DNA of 39,274 nucleotides from Shimia marina (lineage in GTDB: Bacteria > Pseudomonadota > Alphaproteobacteria > Rhodobacterales > Rhodobacteraceae): the NCBI RefSeq assembly GCF_001458175.1, contig NZ_CYPW01000020.1:1-39274 (forward strand). The letters are read 5' to 3'. The number at the start of each line of letters is the position of its first letter. Positions within the stretch are counted from its first letter, which is position 1. Both the position numbers and the translations under genes were made by a program. Positions 16,402 through 23,574 of this stretch are shown here, in pieces. The notes below the pieces were generated by a model, which did not search any database, was not told the DNA's origin, and saw only the letters and a list, made by a program, of their open reading frames with translations.

Positions 16402-17403
16402 ATGGGCGTCGTCAGCTGGATGGTGGAAACAACCGACAACTTTCTGGATGATGCGGCCCAGACAACCTTTGGCAATGTCGCCGCTCAGATCGGTGGGATT
16501 GTCGCTCTTGGCTCGACACTCGCGGTCATCGGCGTCTTCATCAACATGGCTTTCCAGTACAAATCCATGGATGGTCGCACAGCCTTATGGTTTGCGCTCA
16601 AGCTGATACTGATCTCAATGTTCTCGCTCAACTGGCTGCAGTTCAATGCAGTCGCCAGCGCCATCATTGATGGGCTTGATCATCTGGCGGGTGGCATGGT
16701 GACCAGCCTGGGCGGCGGTGGCGCGGGTGCCGGGTATTTTGCCAACGCCTTTGATGATCTCATCGAGGCGTTCGGCAACTATCTGAACGCCGCAGGCGAC
16801 AATATGCATTGGATGGCAGGTGCGATGATTGGAGCGATCGGAGCGTTTCTGCTCGGTGTAATCGGTGCGCTTTGCGGCCTGATCCTGATCTTTGCGAAAA
16901 TCATGATCTCCTTCATGATCGGCATTGCTCCCATCATGATTGCTCTCTCGCTCTTTGACATCAGCAAAGACTACTTCCACCGCTGGCTGTCAGCGACAGT
17001 CTCCTATGCCCTCTACCCTCTTGTGATTGCCGGGGTGTTTTCCACGGTCATCGGCATGGGACGCTCGCTTATGGGCGAACTCGGCGATCCATCCGGGGCC
17101 AGCAATATTGGCGCGCTTGTGCCCTTCTTCATGATGATGTTCCTCGCAAGCGGCATGATCATCGCCACGCCGTTGATTGTACGCACGATCTCAGGGAACT
17201 TCCTGATGGCAGGGCCACCGAGTATGAGCGGGCCAGCGGCGTTTGCAAAAGGGTTTGTTAAAACAAAGGGTTCCAAAGCGCGGGCACGGTTTGGAACCAG
17301 AACGAATGCTGAGCTGGCGGGGGCTGGGATCAGACGGGCGGGATCTGAGGCGGCAGCGTTGGCGCAGAGAGTGGCGGAACGAGCGAAGCGGCTAGCGAGT
17401 TAG
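16402..17403 (+). CDS. virB6: VirB6 polytopic membrane protein (TrbL/VirB6 family)
   Basis: 333 residues with at least five long hydrophobic segments (for example IGGIVALGSTLAVIGVFINMAF, ALKLILISMFSLNW, MIGAIGAFLLGVIGALCGLILIFAKIM, YALYPLVIAGVFSTVIGM, FFMMMFLASGMIIATPLIV) and a Lys/Arg/Ala-rich cytoplasmic tail. VirB6 forms the inner-membrane channel with VirB3 and VirB4. GGGGG lies about ten bases before the ATG. It closes the plus-strand virB operon; its last 12 bases overlap the convergent gene at 17392. Confidence 0.9.
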   Translation: MGVVSWMVETTDNFLDDAAQTTFGNVAAQIGGIVALGSTLAVIGVFINMAFQYKSMDGRTALWFALKLILISMFSLNWLQFNAVASAIIDGLDHLAGGMVTSLGGGGAGAGYFANAFDDLIEAFGNYLNAAGDNMHWMAGAMIGAIGAFLLGVIGALCGLILIFAKIMISFMIGIAPIMIALSLFDISKDYFHRWLSATVSYALYPLVIAGVFSTVIGMGRSLMGELGDPSGASNIGALVPFFMMMFLASGMIIATPLIVRTISGNFLMAGPPSMSGPAAFAKGFVKTKGSKARARFGTRTNAELAGAGIRRAGSEAAALAQRVAERAKRLAS

Positions 17404-17868
17404 TCGCTGCACCCATGCAAAGAAAACCGTCACAATCACAGCCCACACCGGAAGCTTAATGGCCAGGAAATCGTTATAACTGATGCGGCGAGGTGGGACA
17501 TTCGGTTGGCCATCAATTAGTTCACCTTTGGCATTATAACCTTCACCTAGCTCAATCACGCCGCCAACCGGGGCAAAGGCTGGATTGGTACAACGAATAT
17601 CGTCCAAATGTGCCATCGCTTTCTTCACCCAATCCGGAAGTCCTGTGGTTGGGGCTTCGTTATCTGCCAACTCATCGCAACAATCGCAGTGTGGCCCGGA
17701 GTGTCTGACGACGGACAGCTCAGAGTTCGCCTTGCGATCAGTAACTCCATAATTGGAAGCGCCGTCATCGAGGCTGAAGATTGCCTCGACACATCTGCTA
17801 CCGTCCGAAGTTGTCGGCGTGATCGTTTCCTCACCGTCGTCGGTTGATGTTCCCTTGATGCGTGTCAC
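17392..17868 (-). CDS. Hypothetical protein with a C-terminal membrane anchor
   Basis: 158 residues. The N-terminal part is acidic, Ser/Thr-rich and contains five cysteines, including the cluster HCDCCDE. The middle (LPDWVKKAMAHLDDIRC, GGVIELGEGYNAKGE) looks folded. The last 25 residues are a hydrophobic helix LPVWAVIVTVFFAWV followed by a basic end, which predicts a tail-anchored inner-membrane protein. It is convergent with and overlaps the end of virB6 by 12 bp. No family is recognised; an envelope accessory or entry-exclusion-like role is possible but unsupported. Confidence 0.55.
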   Translation of the reverse strand: MTRIKGTSTDDGEETITPTTSDGSRCVEAIFSLDDGASNYGVTDRKANSELSVVRHSGPHCDCCDELADNEAPTTGLPDWVKKAMAHLDDIRCTNPAFAPVGGVIELGEGYNAKGELIDGQPNVPPRRISYNDFLAIKLPVWAVIVTVFFAWVQRLTR

Positions 17869-17976
17869 CTAAGCCCCCAATGCGCCGCACTGACCGCCGT
17901 CGATGGCTCCATACCCTTGGCTGCAAATCAGAAATGCTAGTGAGCCAGCACTGCACCGAAGAGCCCCCACCCTTAA

Positions 17977-17984
17977 GTACGTAC
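17977..17984. promoter_or_regulatory. GTACGTAC palindrome, candidate operator (site 1 of 2)
   Basis: In context AGTACGTACACGCTA it matches 14 of 15 bases at 6322-6336. It is paired with the site at 18061. Confidence 0.3.
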
Positions 17985-18059
17985 ACGCTACAGCGGCAGT
18001 GGATTTTATCCCGAAAGCCCTTCCGCGCATTGAAGGTTGGTCGACCTCAAAACAGCGCA

Positions 18060-18069
18060 GGTACGTACC
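18060..18069. promoter_or_regulatory. GGTACGTACC palindrome, candidate operator (site 2 of 2)
   Basis: A ten-base perfect palindrome containing GTACGTAC, 84 bp from the similar site at 17977 and about 130 bp before the Hint gene. Confidence 0.3.
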
Positions 18070-18199
18070 CAAGATTAACCACCATGTACTGGCCAGAGTG
18101 CTCGCCTCTGCCTTCTACTTTGCTGCAGATTTTCTCCACGAAGGAAGGCCCACAAAACCACCGAAAGGAGAAATCAAGCTCTAATTGGAAAGTGGAAAA

Positions 18200-19219
18200 A
18201 TGCCAAAAACCTACAAAGCACTGTTTTATGAAGTTACTTCATTGAATGCACATTCCCGGCTTTCAACCATTTCCCCCATTAAGCTTGAGCTACGCGACGC
18301 AGATAACAATGGCTCAATCGAAACCAGTTTTAGCGCATCTAACTTGTCTAATGGGAAGTCTCCGACTCTGGATACTATTGGCGGGTCACCCATAGAGTAC
18401 ATCTCTACCCCAGATTACTTTACAGTGAACATTGACGGATCCCTTAAAGTGATCACTGGAGTGAGTTTCAGTTATACTGACGTCAATACGGATCAAATCA
18501 GACACGTATTCACCCCGGTTGATGGCTCGATCCTCGTGGACGCCACCTTTATCTGGAGGTCGTCACCAACCTGGGTACAGCACAAGTCAATACCCACGGT
18601 ATCCCTAAAAGCCTTGAACCCACCTTGTTTTACACCCGGCACGCTGGTTGCAACTCCAGGCGGTGAGCGATTGGTTGAGAAACTGAAAATTGGAGACCGC
18701 GTAATCACACGCGATAACGGGATTCAGAAAATTTGCTGGATAGGGCGACGGGATCTGAAGGGTATTGAGCTGGCGCAAGCCCCGAAACTATGCCCCATCC
18801 TGATCCGTCAAGGTGCATTGGGAAACAACCTGCCAGAGTGGGACATTGTCGTCTCCCCCAATCACCGCGTGATGATTTCCAGCGAAAAGTCAGTGCTATA
18901 TTTTGAAGATCGAGAAGTACTGGTAGCTGCCAAGTATCTCGTTGATCTTGCTGGCGTGGAAAGAATGGAACCCAATGGTGTGAGCTACATTCATTTCATG
19001 TTTGAGCACCACGAACTGGTTCTATCTCACGGCCTTTGGACCGAAAGCTTCCAACCTGGTGCGCTAAGCGTTCAAGGTCTGGATGATGCGCAACGCGGCG
19101 AATTATTCGAGCTTTTCCCGGAACTGGAAACGGAACAGGGCCAAAGATCCTACGGTGCTGCCCGTCGGTCACTGCGTAAGTTTGAAGCGCAAGTACTTCT
19201 AGACAAAGTCGCGTCTTAG
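18200..19219 (+). CDS. Hint (hedgehog/intein-type) domain protein
   Basis: 339 residues from the ATG at 18200 (a TTG at 18185 would add five). Residues ~1-130 form a beta-rich domain with a D-x-D-N-N-G-S loop (ADNNGSI) and a closing FTPVDGSILVDATFI. The rest is a Hint domain of the kind common in Rhodobacterales: PPCFTPGTLVATPGG with the nucleophile Cys, LVEKLKIGDRVITRDNG, IVVSPNHRVMIS, AAKYLVDLAGV, YIHFMFEHHELVLSHGLWTESFQPG. Hint domains cleave the peptide bond before the Cys, so the N-terminal domain could be released. There is no signal peptide; export through another route would be needed for an outside role. The next gene encodes a paralogue of the N-terminal domain alone. Confidence 0.82.
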   Translation: MPKTYKALFYEVTSLNAHSRLSTISPIKLELRDADNNGSIETSFSASNLSNGKSPTLDTIGGSPIEYISTPDYFTVNIDGSLKVITGVSFSYTDVNTDQIRHVFTPVDGSILVDATFIWRSSPTWVQHKSIPTVSLKALNPPCFTPGTLVATPGGERLVEKLKIGDRVITRDNGIQKICWIGRRDLKGIELAQAPKLCPILIRQGALGNNLPEWDIVVSPNHRVMISSEKSVLYFEDREVLVAAKYLVDLAGVERMEPNGVSYIHFMFEHHELVLSHGLWTESFQPGALSVQGLDDAQRGELFELFPELETEQGQRSYGAARRSLRKFEAQVLLDKVAS

Positions 19220-19359
19220 CTGCCCGACGTTGCCACAACTTCGATGCACAGCCGTAGCCCTCACGGGTGGGCTGGAACCGCTCTCTCAAAACAGCTGGCT
19301 TCCAACCTGAACCGCACTTCTCGCTACAGGTGCGCAGAAACTATCGGTGCGTCCAAACC

Positions 19360-19401
19360 ACCAACACCAAGCTGGAATACACCAACACCAAGCTGGAATA
19401 C
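19360..19401 (+). repeat. Tandem duplication of 21 bp
   Basis: Two exact copies of a 21-base unit (beginning ACCAACACC and ending GGAATAC) lie head to tail and finish two bases before the ATG of the following gene. In that gene's frame they would read PTPSWNT twice, but the natural start is downstream of them. Confidence 0.8.
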
Positions 19402-19402
19402 A

Positions 19403-19822
19403 ATGCCCACAACCCACAGCATCCAGTTCTACCGTTTCCATCCTTATGTCGATATGCGGCCAGGTGAGCAAATGATGCCATTAACGCTGGATGTGGTAGA
19501 CACGGACGACGATGGAGAAATTTCACCGGCCCTTTCGGCAGGATCCGGAGACACCATATCTGGATTCTGGATTGCACAAATCTTCGGTGAAAGTCGTCTG
19601 ATTGTCGAAGCGGAAGGGAAACATCTTACGATTGTTGGCGTATTTTTACTGATATCCGATCCTGACCATTATGACATACTCTTTGCCCCAACGGATGGTT
19701 CGGTTCTACAGGCGGCCAAGTACATCAGTATTTCGAGCACGGGCCAAAGCACCTCCCAATCCTTGAGGATAGGAGAACCAATTGTACCTCCCAGTTACGT
19801 CAGGCAAGTTTACGCCTCTTAG
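19403..19822 (+). CDS. Paralogue of the Hint protein's N-terminal domain, without Hint
   Basis: 139 residues, MPTTHSIQFYRFHPY to VRQVYAS. It parallels the first ~130 residues of the preceding Hint protein: LDVVDTDDDGEISPALSAG against LELRDADNNGSIETSFSAS, LTIVGVFLLISDPDHYDILF against LKVITGVSFSYTDVNTDQIRHVF, and APTDGSVLQAAKYI against TPVDGSILVDATFI. The Hint part is absent. The in-frame extension to 19244 is rejected because it is unlike protein and includes the tandem 21-bp repeat. No standard Shine-Dalgarno is visible, as the duplication occupies the leader. The stop codon lies two bases before a 1.8 kb insertion. Function unknown; a decoy, subunit or relic of the Hint partner are options. 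Confidence 0.65.
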   Translation: MPTTHSIQFYRFHPYVDMRPGEQMMPLTLDVVDTDDDGEISPALSAGSGDTISGFWIAQIFGESRLIVEAEGKHLTIVGVFLLISDPDHYDILFAPTDGSVLQAAKYISISSTGQSTSQSLRIGEPIVPPSYVRQVYAS

Positions 19823-19824
19823 CC
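19818..19824 (+). repeat. 7-bp target duplication, left copy
   Basis: CTTAGCC directly abuts the left end of the 1.8 kb insertion; the identical CTTAGCC abuts its right end at 21644-21650. Confidence 0.75.
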
Positions 19825-20147
19825 TGTAGCGGCTTGAGATCATCCGGGCTTGGGCGCGAGATCATCGACGTTTTCGGCTCAGATTATTTGAGACTTAAAA
19901 TCGCCTCTGGCTCACAATAATTGCGACTGGGCGCAGATTATCTGAGACGGGCTCACGTCGCTGAGACTGGGCATATCACACCGGGTTGGTGGTCCGAGGC
20001 CAGCCGTACGCGTCGTCAGGCCCGAACAGGTAAGATGCGGGACGAAGCTGACCTTGGACAATTCGATCTTGATGTCAGCTCGTATTTTTTTTGCCGCCAA
20101 AGCTGGCCGCTGATGTTAAACGGGTTTTGGGTTGTCGCTGCTCCGAA

Positions 20148-21141
20148 TTACTTGCCGCGCATTCTGTCGATCTGTTCATCAATGTACATCTCGACCTGCA
20201 AGTGGCTTTCTTCGATGACTTCCCGGATATTTTCAGTTTGCGCCATGAAGTCTTTGTATTTCTTGAGCGCCTTGTGCGGGTTCTTTTCCAAGCGCAAAGA
20301 TTGCTCGCGCTTTTGCCATGATGGAATAGGATCACGCCTGTTTTTGAAGGGGTAGTTTGCGCCAATCCAGTTGACAAAATCAAGCACGCTGCCACCGGAC
20401 CATTTTCCCGTCGCAAACTTCTTACCTTCTTCCTTGAACGCCAACCGCCAAGCTTGGCTTTCAACGATAGCTTCATCACGTGTCATCTGTCTCGGTCCAG
20501 CCGTGGCGATCATCCCAACACCAATGTCCTGCTGTTCTATGATTTCGGTCATATGATCCGCCAGTGACGAAACCAGATTGCAGGCTTCGAATGAGATGCC
20601 TTCTTGGAGCGTCAGGCAACCACTTTGGTACTCGTCAAATATATGAAAACCTATTGGTTTTGATCCTAGGTGTTTCTGGGCTCGCTCTGGCAACACCATA
20701 GAAGGGCTATAGCTCATCGTATTGGTTTTATAGCGGCCAAGAACACCGCAAACCAAATAGAAGTAGAAACGCGCAAGAGCAGGCAGGATGTCCTGATGGT
20801 GCAAGCCGATATGGTAGACCTCGTTACGATAGCTATGGCAGATTGTGATACTTTCTGCTTCTTCGGCACTCAGTTTGTTGTGTGATCTGAAAAATGAGAC
20901 TTTGGCATCAAAATGCCTGCCAAGTGCGGCTCTCAAGTCCGAACTCGTCGGCGTAGGTCTTCTCGCGGTTCAAGAAGTTAGTTCGCTCACGCTGTTCGTC
21001 CTTTGCCATTTGATGTAACACAAGCTCCAGAACATTGTCTGTCAGCATGAGCCCAAATCGTGCGTTGTTCGGATCACCCTTTGAAATATGCTCAGCGGCA
21101 AGGTCAAGTTGTTCAATCGCATGGGCAAGAAATACCAACAC
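20148..21141 (-). pseudogene. HEPN-like gene split by a frameshift
   Basis: Two minus-strand frames look like one protein. The first (21141-20908, MLVFLAHAIEQLDLAAEHIS...) has a helical start with NARFGLMLTDNVLELVLHQ and ends abnormally with SRTWQAF. The second (open from about 20936 down to 20148) resumes LRAALGRHFDAKVSF and runs 262 residues. They overlap by 29 bases, and joining them near 20930 gives a continuous protein of about 325 residues. The second part contains SYRNEVYHIG, an R-x4-H motif like the catalytic core of HEPN ribonucleases, set among helices, and a charged C-terminal coiled region. HEPN is an inference from the motif and helicity only. The gene is the only sizeable cargo of the insertion. 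The frameshift may be a mutation, a sequencing error or, less likely, programmed. Confidence 0.55.
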
Positions 21142-21500
21142 CTAATTTTTCCTTATGCGGCTGATGAAACGCAGCTCGGTATTATCCATCTCAGCTGACA
21201 ATCAAAAAGCGTTGCGCCAGACGTTATACCTCTATTAGCCAAGCAGACGTTGGTCGACGATGCAGCATTCGTCAAGGATGGGCTCTCCTGGAACCTTCAC
21301 CGCGCCAGGCGTGAATGGCCGCTGCTCGCAACGGGCACCGATCAGTGGAACGCTCACAAGGAAAACGCCCGTTATTCTGGTGGTGAGGATGTGCTTCGAA
21401 TTTCTGGCCTTGCTGCATGAGAAAACCCGATCCGGCAACCTATGACCGCATTGCCCCGCAGTTCACCTTTAGTGCCATCAGTCTCGCGACCTTGATCTGA
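21142..21500. other. Non-coding or decayed part of the 1.8 kb insertion
   Basis: A plus-strand stop-to-stop frame at 21199-21420 reads PDVIPLLAKQTLVDDAAFVKD and onward to GGEDVLRISGLAA. It is protein-like but has no good start codon and no upstream continuation, so it may be the tail of a lost gene. I do not recognise it. Nothing else is supported here. Confidence 0.3.
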
Positions 21501-21643
21501 GTCTCAGCAATGTGAGCCCGTCTCAGATAATCTGCGCCCAGTCGCAAGCATTGTGAGCCAGAATAAAATTAGGGTTTCAGACAATCTGGGCCAAAAATTG
21601 CGATGATCTCGCGCCCAAGCCCGGATGATCTCAAGCCGCTACA

Positions 21644-21650
21644 CTTAGCC
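21644..21650 (+). repeat. 7-bp target duplication, right copy
   Basis: CTTAGCC, identical to 19818-19824, immediately outside the right inverted end. Confidence 0.75.
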
Positions 21651-21711
21651 AAGTGATCCAAAACCGGCCTATCAGAGGACGAATCAAAAATCGTTCAAGC
21701 CTGATCAAAGT

Positions 21712-23574
21712 TCATGTTTCAACGCCGTCCATAAACTGATCGATACGGGTTGTTGCTCTCTGATAATCTTCAACGAAATGGGACCGGTTGGGTTGCCGCT
21801 CTCCAGCTGAAGCCAATGATGGATCGATCTCAGGCCTTCTCTGCATCTTTTCAGATTGCTGAAACGAACGAAGCTTTCGTTCTAGAGAATTGATCTGCCC
21901 CTTTATCCCACGCAACTGGTCTGAGGCAGACGGGTACGGTAATTCCCCGACCTGCTTATCAAATATGCCTTTGAAGAACCAATCCTCATAGTATTTGACC
22001 CTCTTGGCCCGCACTGGCATCTGCGCATCGACCACCAAAACGATGTCATCCAGATCCATGCGCCGGGCTTCATCTTCAGGCAACAGCGCAGTTTCCTCGG
22101 TTCGTTCGGATATACTGCGCCCGGCGAAAGGATTGCGCCCGACTGATCGTGAACGCGTCACCACGCGTTTGGTGGTCTTGCCGACGGCCTTGCTCAATTC
22201 TTCGATGGTTTTCTCATCGGACGGGGTCAGATAGAGCTTGATCCCTGCATTTCCCTGCAACGCGCGGCGGGCATTTTCACCGTAGATCTCATCAAGTGCG
22301 GGAATGGTTTGTGTGACGATCGCCAGATTGGCGCGGTAGGAACGCAGGGTTTCGATGCTGTCGAGCACGATCGGCATTTTGCCAAGACGGTTGAATTCGT
22401 CGAGCATAATCATCACCGGCCATGGTTCATTTTCGCCGGGTTCATGATGCTGAAGCGACGCCAACAGATCTGAGAAAAACAACCGGATCAGTGGGGCAAG
22501 TGGTTTCACCATCAGGGGCTCGACCACCAAATAGACCGAAAGAGGCCTTTTGCGGATGTCCGCAAAGTCAAAGTCAGAGGTTGCAGTTGCACGATCAATG
22601 GCAGGGTTCGACCATTGCTTCAGCCCTGAGGTCATCAGCAGCGAAAGGTATGACGTCAGCGTGTCATTGTTGGTCGATGCCATGCGCATGAAGATGAGCT
22701 TGGCGGCCGGATTGATCACCTCGTCAGCCCGGCGGCGATATTCCTTCTGCTTGTCACCGCCTGAGGCAGTGATGCGATAGATCTCACCTAAGGTCGGCCG
22801 CTTGCGCTCGAAAGCCAACAGACCTGCCGCAACGAATAGATCAATACCACCATCAAGAAGCCCCTGAACACGATCATTTTCGGCCTGCAGGAACAAGGAA
22901 GCCAAGAGCTGTAACTCCATCTGCTGGCGATCGACATTCTCCAATGCCGATATGCGTAGCAAAGGATTGTACCGATGTGAGCGACCGTCTTTCCAATCTG
23001 TAGGCGCGAAACGAAACACCTTGTCGCCCTGCGATCCCCGGTGGCGGGCCGTTGCCTCGAAGTTCTCGCCTTTCACATCCAGCACAACTGCACTGCCTTG
23101 GTAGGTCAAAAGATTTGGGATGACAAAACCCGTCGTCTTGCCGCGTCCGGTGGGAGCCACGATCAGGGCGTGAGGAAAAACTTTGGACATAACAAAAGGT
23201 TTGCGGCTCTTGGGCTTGCCCATTTTGCCGAGGACGAAGCCGTGGCCAAGCTTACCGAAAAAGCCGTTTCGCTTCATCTCGGACATATGTTGCCAGTGGG
23301 TTTCGCCGAATTTGGTCAAAGCGTCGTTCATCAAAACGGCGCTGAGCAAAACACCGGCTCCAGTGCAGATACCCATGATCAAGTGTACGGCCTGCATATC
23401 GCCCGGCTGGGTAGCTCGATAAACCCCATAACTGCGTGCCAGCATCAGAAAATCGATATCGGTCCCGACCCCGTACCAATGGAATGTTAGAAAGGCCGAC
23501 GCCAGGACATAGCCCATAGCTGCACCGAGCAAGGCAAAGCTGAAAACGCCAAGCGCGATCCGGGTTTTATCCAT
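21712..23574 (-). CDS. virD4: VirD4-type coupling protein (T4SS-DNA family)
   Basis: 620 residues. Two N-terminal membrane helices (about 7-30 and 65-82) anchor a cytoplasmic hexameric ATPase: Walker A APTGRGKT at 140-147, then VVLDVKGENFEATARHRG, Walker B VMIMLDEFNRLGKMP, and the conserved IVTQTIPALDEIYG and TEETALLPEDEARRMD stretches. It recruits the relaxase-DNA complex to the VirB channel. The C-terminal 60 residues are charged and variable, as in the family. It overlaps the relaxase gene by eight bases on the same strand, giving the order mobC - relaxase - virD4. Confidence 0.94.
   Translation of the reverse strand: MDKTRIALGVFSFALLGAAMGYVLASAFLTFHWYGVGTDIDFLMLARSYGVYRATQPGDMQAVHLIMGICTGAGVLLSAVLMNDALTKFGETHWQHMSEMKRNGFFGKLGHGFVLGKMGKPKSRKPFVMSKVFPHALIVAPTGRGKTTGFVIPNLLTYQGSAVVLDVKGENFEATARHRGSQGDKVFRFAPTDWKDGRSHRYNPLLRISALENVDRQQMELQLLASLFLQAENDRVQGLLDGGIDLFVAAGLLAFERKRPTLGEIYRITASGGDKQKEYRRRADEVINPAAKLIFMRMASTNNDTLTSYLSLLMTSGLKQWSNPAIDRATATSDFDFADIRKRPLSVYLVVEPLMVKPLAPLIRLFFSDLLASLQHHEPGENEPWPVMIMLDEFNRLGKMPIVLDSIETLRSYRANLAIVTQTIPALDEIYGENARRALQGNAGIKLYLTPSDEKTIEELSKAVGKTTKRVVTRSRSVGRNPFAGRSISERTEETALLPEDEARRMDLDDIVLVVDAQMPVRAKRVKYYEDWFFKGIFDKQVGELPYPSASDQLRGIKGQINSLERKLRSFQQSEKMQRRPEIDPSLASAGERQPNRSHFVEDYQRATTRIDQFMDGVET

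Larger units (their letters stand above)
17869..18199. other. Spacer upstream of the Hint gene with two GTACGTAC sites
   Basis: No gene is supported in these 330 bases. They hold GTACGTAC at 17977-17984 and again inside GGTACGTACC at 18060-18069. The two sites are 84 bp apart, close to eight helical turns, in front of the Hint-domain gene. AAAGGAG at about 18166-18172 could be a ribosome site for a TTG at 18185. Confidence 0.35.
19825..21643. mobile_element. 1.8 kb insertion with 143-bp inverted ends, no transposase (IS21-like ends)
   Basis: The ends begin TGTAGCGGCTTGAGATCATC and finish with the exact complement ending GCTACA. The left arm 19825-19967 pairs without gaps to the right arm 21501-21643 with moderate divergence in the middle. 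Each arm holds several diverged copies of an AGATTATCTGAGAC-like motif spaced about 22 bp apart (left: about 19837, 19859, 19881, 19914, 19935, 19955). A perfect 7-bp duplication CTTAGCC flanks the whole. TG...CA ends, multiple subterminal repeats and a 4-8 bp duplication fit the IS21 family, but no IstA/IstB is encoded. It therefore looks like a mobile cassette that carries a passenger gene and needs a transposase in trans. Confidence 0.75.

Noticed and set aside
19244..19402. N-terminal extension of the Hint-less paralogue
   Set aside because: The composition is unnatural and includes the tandem PTPSWNT repeat; similarity to the paralogue starts only after the ATG at 19403.
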